A DNA stretch of 64,000 nucleotides from Delphinus delphis (GCF_949987515.2 NC_082696.1:36064431-36128430), one strand, 5' to 3'. Shown: positions 46,375 to 58,257, counted from the stretch's first letter. Program-made: numbers and translations. Notes: generated by a model not told the origin, from the sequence alone.

Positions 46375-46530
46375 TTTTTTTACGGGGAGCGGTGGTAAAA
46401 TATACATAAAGTGAAGTATACTGTGTTAACCATTTTCAAGTGTATCCTTCTGTGGCATGAAGTACATTCACAGTGTTGTACAATTATCACTACCATTCAT
46501 CTCGAGAACTTTTTCTCCATTGCTTTTTGA
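46375..46530 (-). mobile_element. old L1 3' UTR fragment
   Basis: 'ggtaaaatatacataaagtgaagtatactgtgttaaccattttcaagtg', 'gcatgaagtacattcacagtgttgtacaattatcactaccattcatctcgagaac' is a reversed L1M-type 3' UTR. Confidence 0.65.
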
Positions 46531-47387
46531 GCCAGCCCTGCCCTATTTGGGGAACCTGGAGATTGAGAAGGGAGCAAAGCAGATACAGATTCATGTTCTC
46601 TTCAGTTGGAGAGAGATTTTTTTCCTTTCTTCAAACCCCTCTTCAAACACAAAAATACATGTACTTTAATTTTTTTCTTGGGCTTTTCATCTCCTTTTTC
46701 TGTCATAATATTTGAATATTATAATACCCAAAAATGAATGTGGATTTTCAGATAAATTTTCTTAGCATCATGAGGGCTGAAATATATCCCTCCTGCAGAA
46801 AATACTGAAGTGTGAGCCTCTACTTGTCATGTTAAACTTATCAGAGAGTAGCTGAGAGCTTTTGCGTTCCATCTATGTGACAACCTCCTTCCCTAATCAT
46901 ATAGAATTATAAGAGTAGCCCTGTTTATTGCAGAAAGACAAAGTAACCTTAAAATATGTTGTATATTTGTAATACGCTTTTTAAAAAAATGGTTGCATTC
47001 AGAAGAACTTGCTGAGAAACCATATGAGTGATTGGATAAGACAACCTACCAGGAGAGATGTGTGAGGGGAATGACTAAAACTTAAGATAAAATAAAAGCC
47101 AATTCAAATGAATTCTGAGTGCTGTTGATGGTGATAAAATGGATAAGATACTTAAAAATGCTGCTAATGGAAAATAAGTTAGTAAACCTGTGAGGAAATT
47201 TCTATGTGTATATTTAATATACATTTATTTCTATATAAATTATTTTTATATAATATATCTATTTATATGCTATTGTATTTATTATATATGTAATATATAT
47301 GAAGAATAATTGGGGGAGATTCTATATATCAAAATATATAGATAATTAGATATAGATACATACATCAAGAATCAAACTTTTGATTTT
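46531..47387. other. unclassified, AT-rich stretch
   Basis: A very TA-rich block lies at 47205-47360. No gene recognised. Confidence 0.45.
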
Positions 47388-47434
47388 TCCCCAGTTTTAT
47401 TGAGATATAATTGACATATCACATTGTATAAGTT
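47388..47434 (-). mobile_element. older L1 3' end, left half of split copy
   Basis: 'ccccagttttattgagatataattgacatatcac' is an old L1 3' UTR terminus. It continues at 54063, beyond the inserted full-length L1. Confidence 0.75.
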
Positions 47435-47849
47435 TTTTTTTTTTAACATCTTTATTGGAGTAAAATTGCTTTACAATGGTGTGTTAGTTTCTGCTTTATA
47501 ACAAAGTGAATCAGTTATACATAGACATATGTTCCCATATCTCTTCCCTCTTGCATCTCCCTCCCTCCCACCCTCCCTATCCTACCCCTCCAGGTGGACA
47601 CAGAGCACTGAGCTGATCTCCCTGTGCTATGCGGCTGCTTCCCACTAGCTATCTACCTTACGTAGGGTAGTGTATATATGTCGATGCCTCTCTCTCGCTT
47701 TGTCACAGCTTACCCTTCCCCCTCCCCATATCCTAAAGTCCATTCTCTAGTAGGTCTGTGTCTTTATTCCTGTCTTACCCCTAGGTTCTTTATGACATTT
47801 TTTTTTTCTTAAATTCCATATATATGTATTAGCATACTGTATTTCTCTT

Positions 47850-50800
47850 TCTCTTTCTGACTTACTTCACTCTGTATGACAGACTCTGGGTCTATCTACC
47901 TCATTACAAATAGCTCAATTTCGTTTCTTTTCATGGCTGAGTAATATTCCATGTGTATATGTGCCACATCTTCTTTATCCATTCATCCAATGATGGACAC
48001 TTAGGTTGTTTCCATCTCTGGGCTATTGTAAATAGAGCTGCAACGAACATTTTGGTACATGACTCTTTTTGAATTATGGTTTTCTCAGGGTATATGCCCA
48101 GTAGTGGAATTGCTGGGTCATATGGTAGTTCTATTTGTAGTTTTTTAAGGAACCTCCATACTGTTCTCCACAGTGGCTGTATCAATTTACATTCCCACCA
48201 ACAGTGCAACAGGGTTCCCTTTTCTCCACACCCTCTCCAGCATTTATTGTTTCTAGATTTTTTGATGATGGCCATTCTGACTGGTGTGAGATGATATCTC
48301 ATTGTAGCTTTGATTTGCATTTCTCTAATGATTAATGAAGTTGAGCATTCTTTCATGTGTTTGTTGGCAGTCTGTATATCTTCTTTGGAGAAATGTCTAT
48401 TTAGGTCTTCTGCCCATTTTTGGATTGGGTTGTTGTTTTTTTGTTATTGACCTGCATGGCCTGCTTGTATATTTTGGAGATTAATCCTTTGTCAGTTGCT
48501 TCATTTGCAAATATTTCCTCCCATTCTGATGGTTGTCTTTTGGTCTTATTTATGGTTTCCTTTGCTGTGCAAAAGCTTTGAAGTTTCATTAGGTCCCATT
48601 TGTTTATTTTTGTTTTTATTTCCATTTCTCTAGGAGGTGGGTCAAAAAGGATCTTGCTGTGATTTATGTCATAGAGTGTTCCGCCTATGTTTTCCTCTAA
48701 GAGTTTGATGGTTTCTGGCCTTATATTTAGGTCTTTAATCCATTTTGAGCTTATTTTTGTGTATGGTGTTAGGGAGTGATCTAATCTCATACTTTTACAG
48801 GTACCTGTCCAGTTCTCCCAGCACCAGTTATTGAAGAGGCTGTCCTTTCTCCACTGTACATTCCTGCCTCCTTTATCAAAGATAAGGTGACCATATGTGC
48901 GTGGGTTTATCTCTGGGCTTTCTATCCTGTTCCATTGATCTATCTTTCTGTTTTTGTGCCAGTACCATACTGTCTTGATTACTGTAGCTTTGTAGTATAG
49001 TCTGAAGTCAGGGAGCCTGATTCCTCCAGCTCCGTTTTTCGTTCTCAGGATTGCTTTGGCTATTCGGGGTCTTTTGTGTTTCCATACAAATTGTGAAATT
49101 TTTTGTTCTAGTTCTGTGAAAAATACCAGTGGTAGTTTGATAGGGATTGCATTGAATCTGTAGATTGCTTTGGGTAGTAGAGTCATTTTCACAATGTTGA
49201 TTCTTCCAATCCAAGAACATGGTATATCTCTCCATCTATTTGTATCATCTTTAATTTCTTTCATCAGTGTCTTATAATTTTCTGCATACAGATCTTTTGT
49301 CTCCTTAGGTAGGTTTATTCCTAGGTATTTTATTCTTTTTGTTGCAATGGTAAATAGGAGTGTTTTCTTGATTTCACTTTCAGATTTTTCATCATTAGTG
49401 TATAGGAATGTCAGAGATTTCTGTGCATTAATTTTGTATCCTGCTACTTTACCAAATTCACTGATTAGCTCTAGTAGTTTTCTGGTAGCATCTTTAGGAT
49501 TCTGTATGTATAGTATCATGTCATCTGCAAACAGTGACAGCTTTACTTCTTTTTTTCCGATTTGGATTCCTTTTATTTCCTTTTCTTCTCTGATTGCTGT
49601 GGCTAGAACTTCCAAAACTATGTTGAATAATAGTGGTGAGAGTGGGCAACCTTGTCTTGTTCCTGATCTTAGTGGAAATGCTTTCAGTTTTTCACCATTG
49701 AGGACGATGTTGGCTGTGGGTTTGTCATATATGGCCTTTATTATGTTGAGGAAAGTTCCCTCTATGCCTACTTTCTGCAGGGTTTTTATCATAAATGGGT
49801 GTTGAATTTTGTCGAAAGCTTTCTCTGCATCTATTGAGATGATCATATGGTTTTTCTCCTTCAATTTGTTAATATGGTGTGTCACGTTGATTGATTTGCG
49901 TATATTGAAGTATCATTGCATTCCTGTAATGAACCCCACTTGATCATGGTGTATGATACGTTTAATGTGCTGTTGGATTCTGTTTGCTAGTATTTTGTTG
50001 AGGATTTTTGCATCTATGTTCATCAGTGATATTGGCCTGTAGTTTTCTTTCTTTGTGACATCCTTGTCTGGTTTTGGTATCAAGGTGATGGTGGCTTTGT
50101 AGAATGAGTTTGGAAGTGTTCCTCCCTCTGCTATATCTTGGAAGAGTTTGAGAAGGATAGGTGTTAGCTCTTCTCTAAATGTTTGATAGAATTCGCCTGT
50201 GGAGCCATCTGGTCCTGGGCTTTTGTTTATTGGAGGATTTTTAATCACAGTTTCAATTTCAGTGCTTCTGATTGGTCTGTTCGTATTTTCTATTTCTTCG
50301 TGATTCAGTCTTGGCAGGTTGTGCATTTCTAAGAATTTGTCCATTTCTTCCAGGTTGTCCATTTTATTGGCATAGAGTTGCTTGTAGTAATCTCTCATGA
50401 TCTTTTGTATTTCTGCAGTTTCAGTTGTTACTTCTCCTTTTTCATTTCTAATTCTATTGATTTGAGTCTTCTCCCTTTTTTTCTTGATGAGTCTGGCTAA
50501 TGGTTTATCAATTTTGTTTATCTTCTCAAAGAATAAGCTTGTAGTTTTATTCATCTTTGTTATCGTTTCCTTCATTTCTTTTTGATTTATTTCTGATCTG
50601 ATTTTTATGATTTCTTTCCTTCTGCTAACTTTGGGTTTTTTTTGTTCTTCTTTCTCTAATTGCTTGAGGTGCAAGGTTAGGTTGTTTATTCGAGATGTTT
50701 CCTGTTTCTTAAGGTAGGAATGTATTGCTATAAACTTCCCTCTTAGAACTGCTTTTGCTGCATCCCATAGGTTTTGGGTCGTTGTGTCTCCATTGTCATT

Positions 50801-51625
50801 TGTTTCTAGGTATTTTTTTATTTCCTCTTTGATTTCTTCAGTGATCACTTCGTTATTAAGTAGTGTATTGTTTAGCCTCCATGTGTTTGTATTTTTTACA
50901 GATCTTTTCCTGTAATTGATATCTAGTCTCATAGCGTCGTGGTCGGAAAAGATACTTGAAACAATTTCAATTTTCTTAAATTTACCAAGGCTTGACTTAT
51001 GACCCAAGATATGATCTATCCTGGAGAATGTTCCATGAGCACTTGAGAAAAATGTGTATTCTGTTGTTTTTGGATGGAATGTCCTATAAATATCAGTTAA
51101 GTCCATCTTGTTTAATGTATCATTTAAAGCTTGTGTTTCCTTATTTATGTTCATTTTGGATGATCTGTCCATTGGTGAAAGTGGGTTGTTAAAGTCCCCT
51201 ACTATGAATGTGTTACTGTTGATTTCCCCTTTTATGGCTGTTAGTATTTGCCTTATGTATTGAGGTGCTCCTATGTTGGATGCATAAATATTTACAATTG
51301 TTATATCTTCTTCTTGGATCGATCCCTTGATCATTATGTAGTGTCCTTCTTTGTCTCTTGTAATAGTCTTTGCTTTAAAGTCTATTTTGTCTTATATGAG
51401 AATTGCTACTCCAGCTTTCTTTTGGTTTCCATTTGCATGAAATATCTTTTTCCATCCCCTTACTTTCAGTCTGTATTTGTCTCTAGGTCTGAAGTGGGTC
51501 TCTTGTAGACAGCAAATATATGGGTCTTGTTTTTGTATCCATTCAGCCAATCTGTGTCTTTTGGTGGGAGCATTTAGTCCATTTACATTTAAGGTAAGTA
51601 TCAATATGTATGTTCCTATTCCCAT
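47850..51625 (-). pseudogene. L1 ORF2 (endonuclease-reverse transcriptase), decayed
   Basis: Encoded the L1 protein that nicks target DNA and reverse-transcribes L1 and SINE RNA at the nick. The ATG at 51625 opens an apurinic-type endonuclease start (residues NVNG and later QETH). The next segment has GDFN (IVGDFN) and SDHD motifs, then the reverse transcriptase with FADD at 49520-49531. The C-terminal cysteine-histidine motif starting CWRGC lies at 48189-48242. Lesions: in-frame stop at codon 78 (51392-51394), in-frame stop at codon 571 (49913-49915), a one-base-type frameshift near 48430, another near 47951, and a further stop after it. The length before damage fits the usual ORF2 of about 1,270 residues. 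The end coordinate is approximate. Confidence 0.93.
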
Positions 51626-51683
51626 TTTCTTAATTGTTTTGGGTTCGTTATTGTAGGTCTTTTCCTTCTCTTGTGTTTCTTGC

Positions 51684-52562
51684 CTAGAGAAGTTCCTTTA
51701 GCAGTTGCTGTAAAGCTGGTTTGGTGGTGCTGAACTCTCTCAGCTTTTGCTTGCCTGTAAAGGTTTTAATTTCTCCATCAAATCTGAATGAGATCCTTGC
51801 TGGGTAGAGTAATCTTGGTTGCAGGTTTTTCTCCTTCATCACTTTAAATATGTCCTGCCAGTCCCTTCTGGCTTGCAGAGTTTCTGCTGAAAGATCAGCT
51901 GTTAACCTTATGGGGATTCCCTTGTGTGTTATTTGTTGTTCTTCCCTTGCTGCTTTTAATATGTTTTCTTTGTATTTAATTTTTGACAGTTTGATTAATA
52001 TGTGTCTTGGCATATTTCTCCTTAGATTTATCCTGTATGGGACTCTCTGTGCTTCCTGGACTTGATTAACTATTTCCTTTCCCATATTAGGGAAGTTTTC
52101 AACTATAATCTCTTCAAATATTTCTCAGTCCCTTTCTTTTTCTCTTCTTCTTCTGGAACCCCTAGAATTCAAATGTTGGTGCGTTTAAAGTTGTCCCAGA
52201 GGTCTCTGAGACTGTCTTCAGTTCTTTTCATTTCTTTTTCTTTATTCTGCTTTGCAGTAGTTATTTCTACTATTTTATCTTCCAGGTCACTTATCCGTTC
52301 TTCTGCTATTGATCCCATCTAGAGTATTTTTATTTTCATTTATTGTGTTGTTCGTCATTGTTTGTTTCATCTTTAGTTCTTCTAGGTCCTTGTTAAATGT
52401 TTCTTGCGTTTTGACCATTCTGTTTCCAAGATTTTGGATCATCTTTACTATCATTATTCTGAATTCTTTTTCAGGTAGACTACCTATTTCCTCTTCATTT
52501 GTTAGGTCTGGTGGGTTTTTATCTTGCTCCTTCATGTGCTATGTGTTTTTCTGTCTTCTCAT
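51684..52562 (-). pseudogene. L1 ORF1 (RNA-binding protein), decayed
   Basis: ORF1 protein coats L1 RNA in the ribonucleoprotein and has a coiled coil, an RRM-like core and a basic C-terminal domain. The natural start is the ATG at 52562 (MRRQKN...). A stop replaces codon 8 (52539-52541). The following segment (52535-52287) is the charged N-terminal/coiled-coil part (KEFRIMIVKMIQ, then KDLEELK). A small deletion near 52300 shifts the frame and a further in-frame stop follows. The frame is readable again at 52085-51684, which holds the conserved C-terminal part (IRLTADLSAETLQARRDW). ORF1 and ORF2 are separated by about 58 bp, as usual for L1. Confidence 0.9.
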
Positions 52563-53084
52563 TTTGCTTATCTTACTGTGTTTGTGCTCTCCATTTTGCA
52601 GGCTGCAGGTTCGTGGTTCCCGTTGTTTTTGGTGTCTGTCCCCAGTGGCTAAGTTTGGTTCAGTGGGTTGCGTAGGCTTCCTGGTGGAGGGGACTAGTGC
52701 CTGTGTTCTGGTGGATGAGGCTGGATCTTGTATTTCTGGTGGGCAGATCCACATCTGGTGGTGTGTTTTGGGGTGTCTGTGGACTTATTATGATTTTAGG
52801 CAGTCTCTCTGCTAATGGGTGGGGTTGTGTTCCTGTCTTGCTAGTTGTTTGGCATAGGATGTCCAGCACTGTAGCTTGCTGGTCGTTGAGTGAAGCTCGG
52901 TGCTGGTGTTGAGATGGAGATCTCTGGGAGATTTTCGCCGTTTGATATTATGTGGAGCTGGGAGGTCTCTTGTGGACCAGTGTGCTGAACTTGGCTCTCC
53001 CACCTCAGAAGCACAGCACTGACTCCTGGCTGCAGCACCAAGAGCCTTTCATCCACATGGCTCAGAATAAAAGGGAGAAAAAGT

Positions 53085-53220
53085 AGAAAGAAAGAATTAG
53101 TAGAAGTAGAAAGAAAGAAAAATAGAAAGAAAGAAAGGGAGGGAGGGAGGAAGGGAGGGAGGAAGGAAGGAATGAATGAAGGAGGGAAGGAAAGAAAAAA
53201 GAAAGAAAGAAGATAAAATA
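53085..53220 (+). repeat. (GAAA)n/(GGGA)n purine tract
   Basis: Almost pure purine on the plus strand: AAAG/AGAA repeats, then GGGA/GGAA repeats, then AAAG again. Part of the L1 5' UTR. Such tracts are unstable and can form triplex DNA. Confidence 0.9.
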
Positions 53221-54032
53221 AAGTAAGATAAAATATAATACAGACAAAATCTCACACAGAAGCATACACATACACACTCACAAAAAGAGGAAAAAATCAT
53301 AAATTTTGCTCTCCAAGTCCACCTCCTCAATTTGGGATGATTTGTTGTCAATTCATGTATTCCACAGATGCAGGGTACATCAAGTTGATTGTGGAGTTTT
53401 AATCCGCTGCTCCTGAGGCTGCTGGGAGAGATTTCCCTTTCTCTTCTTTGTTCTCACAGCTCACAGGGGCTCAGCTTTGGATTTGGCCCCACCTCTGCGT
53501 GTAGGTCACCGGAGAGCGTCTGTTCTTCGCTCAGACAGGACGGGGTTAAAGGAGCAGCTGATGCGGGGTCTCTGGCTCACTCAGGCCGGCGGGGAGGGAG
53601 GGGCACGGAGGGCGGGGCGGGCCTGCGGCGCCGGCATGACGTTGCATCAGCCTGAGGCGCGCCGGGCGTTCTCCCGGGAGAGGTGTCCCTGGATCCCGGG
53701 ACCCTGGCAGTGTCGGGCTGCACAGGCTCCCGGAAGGGGGTGTGGAGAGTGACCTGTGCTCTCACACAGGCTTCTTGGTGGCGGCAGCAGCAGCCTTCGC
53801 GTCTCATGCCTGTCTCTGGGGCCCGCGCTTTTAGCCGCGGCTCGCGCCCGTCTTTGGAGCTCCTTTAAGCAGCGCTCTTAATCCTCTCCAGGTATGTGGG
53901 GGGTTTCTTGTCTTTTGGGACGTTTGAGGTCTTCTGACAGCGTTCAGTAGGTGTTCTGTAGGAGTTGTTACACTTGTAGATGTATTTTTGGTGTATTTGT
54001 GGGGAGGAAGGTGATCTCCGCGTCTTACTCTT

Positions 54033-54042
54033 CCGCCATCTT
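54033..54042 (-). promoter_or_regulatory. YY1 site at L1 5' end
   Basis: AAGATGGCGG on the minus strand, about 13-22 bp from the 5' end of the L1. It is in the same place as the YY1 site that sets the transcription start in other mammalian L1s. An ETS-like CTTCCGGG lies just before it. Confidence 0.8.
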
Positions 54043-54062
54043 CCCGGAAGCCCCAAGTATTT

Positions 54063-54170
54063 TTGTATAAGTTAAAGTGTACAACGTAATGACTTGATAT
54101 ATGTATATACTGTGAAATGATTACCACAGTAAGTTTAATTAACACCCAAGAACCAAAGACTTTGATCATC
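54063..54170 (-). mobile_element. older L1 3' end, right half of split copy
   Basis: 'gtataagttaaagtgtacaacgtaatgacttgatatatg' and 'gtgaaatgattaccacagtaagtttaattaacaccc' continue the old L1 3' UTR interrupted at 47434. Confidence 0.8.
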
Positions 54171-54174
54171 ACTC

Positions 54175-54600
54175 CACTTCTAGGGAATTATTTTAAGCAA
54201 ATGGTTAGACAAAGATTAACACATTAAAATTATCAGAATATTTATAATAGCTAAATTTTAGGCAATTTAAATAAATGTCCAAAACTGAAAATGATATATT
54301 ACAACTGATTTATTTGAGGTAATATGATATTGCAATTATAATTTGTTAATAAAGGATTTTAATGATGTATAAAAATGCTCATGATAGAGGGACTGTTAAA
54401 TGAGAAAAGAAGAATATAAGTTTTCTATGCATTTTCAACCATGTAGAAATATGTACAGAAAAAAGGCTAGTTATATCTGGATGTGGGAATCTGAGTTCCT
54501 ACATCCATATGCCCATATTCAAACCAATAGAATTTGTTTTTCTACACTGAGCTCCATTTTATGGGAAAGAAATAAATCAAAAGTAACCATGTTAATGTGA
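54175..54600 (+). repeat. possible old L1M/L1ME 3' fragment
   Basis: 'cttctagggaattattttaagcaaatgg', 'tatttataatagctaaa' and 'gtataaaaatgctcatgatagagggactgttaaatgagaaaa' resemble the 3' UTR of an ancient L1 subfamily on the plus strand. Confidence 0.45.
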
Positions 54601-55470
54601 AGAATTTGTTTAAAACTGCATATCCCAGGGTCGGTCTGTGGGGAGTGAGCTTATTCTTCCACAACTGTTAAAAATGTCATGTTTAATGGTGCCCCTGAGG
54701 CACGTTACATTCTGAGGTGCTTCTGAATCAGGAATGGTTTTGCTCTGTATCGTTTTAATACTAGGTGAGCGTATTGTCTTCTAATTTTTTGTAATTGGTG
54801 GTCTATGTATGGGATCTACACAATTCTGTAAGTAGAAGATCCAGTTAACAGAGTACTGCTTTCTCCCATCTTTATGGGTAACCTGGGGCTTACAATCCTG
54901 TGGCTTCAAGTTTCATTCACTTAAGGAATTATATTTTTAAAAATAATTATTTAATTAGTGGATGTGACTTGGCCCCAAACGGTCTCTCACATGAGAAAGT
55001 CTACATCTGAATGATGAGAATAAAGTAGTTTCCAAGGTTTCTTTAGGCAACGTAAAATACCAGCTCACACCAACTGAAGGGACAGTTTGTACCATTAATA
55101 CATGAGGCAGTGAAAAAGGAGACAGACCACCATGTATTTCACACAGACCACTGCATCTTCCCCGTGAGGCTCTACTGTGGCAGAACCTTCCAGTGTTACC
55201 TATAGAAGACTGGCGTCTCTCCAGGAAGTGAAAGGCTCCTTTTCATATGCTGAGCTGCCATATGTTTAGAGTCGATGTTGAGACTTTAAAGGTTTTGCGT
55301 AGTGGCCACAGGGCTTTGCTTGTATGTGTGCCTTTGGAGCTGTTTCTGAAGACTACCCCACTGTGGCCATTCTGGGTATTTTAATAGCTTTGTTTGCAAT
55401 TTGGGATACATATTTTGGTCTAGGATCAAACATGAGCTGTGAATGAAAGACAAACATTTAACTGGCCAAA
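54601..55470. other. unclassified stretch
   Basis: Nothing recognised. Confidence 0.5.
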
Positions 55471-55790
55471 GGGACTTCCCTGGTGGTGCAGTGGTTAAGA
55501 CTCTGTGCTCCCAATACAGGGGGCCTGGGTTCGATCCCTGGTGAGGGAACTAGATCCCATATGCATGCCACAACTAAGAGTTCTCATGCCACAACTAAGG
55601 AGCCAGCAAGCCACAACTAAGGAGCCTGTGAGCTGCAAATAAGGAGCCTGCAGGCTGCAACAAAGGAGCACACGTGCTGCAACTAAGGAGCACACTTGCC
55701 ACAACAAAGGAGCCCACAAGCTGCAACTAAGGAGCACACCTGCCGCAACTGTCGCAAACAAATAAATAAAATAAATATTTAAAATAAATA
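55471..55790 (+). mobile_element. CHR-type SINE with internal 22-bp tandem array
   Basis: Head 'gggacttccctggtggtgcagtgg' with a perfect B box GGTTCGATCCC, then a tandem array (55564-55753), then an (AAAT)n tail. Clear flanking duplication not found (only a weak 'ggccaaag'/'ggtcaag' match). Confidence 0.87.
55564..55753 (+). repeat. 22-bp tandem repeats (8 plus a part)
   Basis: Eight units of 21-22 bp plus a partial one. Each has the core GC(C/T)(A/G)CAA(C/A)(T/A)AAGGAGC, with only a few differences between units (first unit AAGAGTTCT). They are contiguous with no spacers. Confidence 0.92.
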
Positions 55791-56440
55791 AAGAGGTCAA
55801 GAAAAATGCTTTCCTTCCAAGTGGGTCCAAAATGGCAGCTTAATTTTGTGTGGCACCTTTTTGGGCCCCATAGGCAGGACTCCTAAGCTTTCCAGATTGA
55901 ATATTTCAAGAATCCCTTTTTCCAACTGTTGACCTGACAGAAGGTAACAGTATTTCAAGTGACTCTGATTCATCCTGTAGGGTCCCTGGGTTTTGTCCCT
56001 GTGACACCTGAACTGCATCAGAGTGGAAGTATCATTTGGAGTCTATGCTAGACTCGAGCCAAGACAGCAGTGGTCCTTGTTCTAACTTCTTCTGAGTGAG
56101 GAGATGCTTTCGGTTGAGTTTGTCAGGTGGCAAGCATTTTCCTGAATGTCTGATGAATAATATGTTAGTTCCAGGAAACAGGAATGAGCTTAGAGAGAAA
56201 TGATGGAGGTTTTTATGTTTAACTTGGAGGGATGTAAGTCCTAGAATCACAGAATGAACCTAATACATGGCTCTGTGCTTAGTAGATTATTGAATAAATA
56301 AATGAAAAAGTGTACATTACATGAGAAAAACAATGTCTTGATGGGCAATTTACATGGTACAAATGGACAATTTGAGAAAATTAAGACTGTAGAAGTGTTT
56401 GGAGTGGGGTTAGATTTAAAGGCAGCAGTTGTGAGGAGAT
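55791..56440. other. unclassified stretch
   Basis: Nothing recognised. Confidence 0.5.
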
Positions 56441-56668
56441 TAGAAGGAGGTCTTTTTTTTGCGGTACGCGGGCCTCTCACTGTTGTGGCCTCTCCTGTTG
56501 CGGAGCACAGGCTCCGGACGCGCAGGCTCAGCGGCCATGGCTCACCGGCCCAGCCGCTTCGCGGCATGTGGGATCTTCCTGGACCGGGGCACGAACCCGT
56601 GTCCCCTGCATCAGCAGACGGACTCTCAACCACTGCGCCACCAGGGAAGCCCATAGAAGGAGGTCTTT
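56441..56668 (-). mobile_element. CHR-type SINE, young form, with 15-bp TSD
   Basis: TAGAAGGAGGTCTTT at 56441-56455 and 56654-56668 flanks the element (56456-56653). It is nearly identical to the copy at 10.3 kb. Short A-tail (T-run on the left), intact head on the right. Confidence 0.94.
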
Positions 56669-56886
56669 AAGAAACTAAACTACTTTTTGGAGTATTTGTT
56701 GGAATAAAAGTATCTCTTTCAACATAACAATGCAAAATTACTCTCTGTAGGACAAAGAGCATTCCTCTGATGATGCTAAGGCCCTTCTAGTCATGAACAT
56801 GACAAAGAACACTCACTTACACAGCAAACTCCAGCCTACAGACAAGTTGTTTTCACTAATTCTTTAAACTCATCCTACCATTTGTC

Positions 56887-57715
56887 AAAATGTAGCTTTT
56901 CTTTTTTTTAATTTAAAAAATTTTTATTGAAGTATAATTGATTTACAATGTTGTGTTAGTTTCTGCTGTACAGCAAAGTGATCCAGTTATACATACACAT
57001 ATATATATATATATATTCTTTTTCATCTTCTTTTCCATTATGGTTTATCACAGAATATCACTGAATATAGTTCCCTGTGTTATACAGTAGGACTTTGTTG
57101 TTTATCTATCCTATATATAATAGTTTGCATCTACTAGTCTCAAACTCCTAATACTTCTCTCTCCTATCCCTCTTCCCCCTTGGCAACCACAAGTCTGTTC
57201 TCTTTGTCTGCGAGTCTGTTTCTGTTTCATAGATAGATTCATTTGTGTTGTATTTTGGATTCCACATATAAGTGATATCGTATGGTATTTGTCTTTCTCT
57301 TTCTGACTTACTTGACTTAGTATGATAATCTCTAGGTCCATCCATGCAGCTGCAAATGGCATTATTTCATTTTTTTATGGTTGAGTTATATTCCATTGTA
57401 TATATATACCACATCTTTATCCATTCATCTGTCAATGAACATTTAGGTTGTTTCAATGTCTTGGCTATTGTAAATAGTGCTGCTGTGAACATAATGGTGC
57501 ATGTATTTTTTCGAATTATAGTTTTGTCTGGGTATACACCCAGGAGTGGAATTGCTGGATCATATGGCAACTCTATTTTTAGTTTTTTGAGGAACCTCCA
57601 TAGTGTTTTCCATAGGGGCTGCACCAATTTACATTCCCACTGACAGTGTAAGAGGGTTCCCTTTTCTCCACACCCTCTCCAGCATTTCTTATTTGTAGAA
57701 AATGTAGCTTTTCTT
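56887..57715 (-). mobile_element. 5'-truncated L1 (795 bp) with 17-bp TSD
   Basis: AAAATGTAGCTTTTCTT flanks the element perfectly at 56887-56903 and 57699-57715. The element (56904-57698) contains the L1 3' UTR and the end of ORF2. The C-terminal cysteine motif (CWRGC..., then CQWEC) is still readable on minus around 57640-57690. An (AT)n run at 56998-57016 lies in its 3' UTR. Confidence 0.93.
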
Positions 57716-57794
57716 AATACAGAAATCAAAATATTCTCTTTCAACTGAGTTTCCATTACACTTATCTTTTTTTTCATGAATTTATTTTCTGAGT

Positions 57795-57910
57795 ATGAAT
57801 CGAGAATCTACACTATCCCAGACTCCATGATTAGTGCTGGGAGAGCAAAAAACAGGGTCTCTGACTCCAGGAAGCTTGGTGTTTAGGGAATATAAGCAAA
57901 TAGGCAATTA
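57795..57910 (-). repeat. L2-type fragment, reverse orientation
   Basis: 'cagactccatgattagtgctgggagagcaaaaaacagggtctctgactccaggaagcttgg' is the reversed L2 3' pattern. Confidence 0.5.
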
Positions 57911-57929
57911 AGATACAATGTTCCTAAAA

Positions 57930-58085
57930 CATCTCTATTGTACTTACTTTTTTAGATGTCTGCTTCTATTTATTTAGATGATCTAATTTGTACTCTTTGA
58001 GAACATCTCATGTATATTTGATTCCCTAGCATCTGGAACACATTCCGTGCACTTAAGTAGATTTATTGAATTTATTTTAATTGAG
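57930..58085 (+). repeat. L2-type 3' end fragment
   Basis: 'ctttgagaacatctcatgtatatttgattccctagcatctggaacac' then 'gcacttaagtagatttattgaatt' matches an L2 3' terminus in forward orientation. Confidence 0.5.
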
Positions 58086-58257
58086 TAAAATCTAGCATAT
58101 GATAGATCTAGAAGTAGCATCCAGTGGTTATTATTTGTTCATATTATTATAGAACTTTAGTATTTTGGAAAAATACTGCATACACTGAGTCCAAATTGAG
58201 TCAGACCTGATTCCAAAATGTCACTTTATTTTTTAAAATTTATTTTAAAGGGAATAT

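Larger units (their letters stand above)
52563..54055 (-). promoter_or_regulatory. L1 5' UTR / internal promoter region
   Basis: About 1.5 kb upstream of ORF1 on the minus strand. It is GC-rich with many CpG (53500-53870), unlike the surrounding AT-rich DNA. It includes a purine-rich tract (plus strand) at 53085-53220 and ends in the canonical L1 start. In L1 elements this region carries an internal RNA polymerase II promoter. Whether this copy is still active cannot be seen. Confidence 0.75.
47424..54073 (-). mobile_element. full-length L1 retrotransposon with TSD, inactivated
   Basis: TTGTATAAGTT occurs at 47424-47434 and 54063-54073. Between them lies about 6.6 kb of minus-strand L1: A-tail and 3' UTR (47435-about 47850), ORF2 (about 47850-51625), ORF1 (51684-52562) and a long GC-rich 5' UTR (52563-about 54055). 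The 5' UTR ends in the standard start with a YY1 motif. The 5' end is complete, so this was a full insertion. Both ORFs carry several stops and frameshifts, so it cannot move itself. A few extra bases (about 54056-54062) at the 5' junction are not explained. It sits inside an older L1 3' end. Confidence 0.92.

Noticed and set aside
49347..49805. 152-codon frame opposite L1 ORF2
   Set aside because: It lies antisense to the reverse transcriptase region and is the usual shadow of ORF2 codon usage.
55564..55753. Regularly spaced repeats resembling a CRISPR array
   Set aside because: The 22-bp units are contiguous without spacers, lie inside a SINE, and the genome is mammalian.
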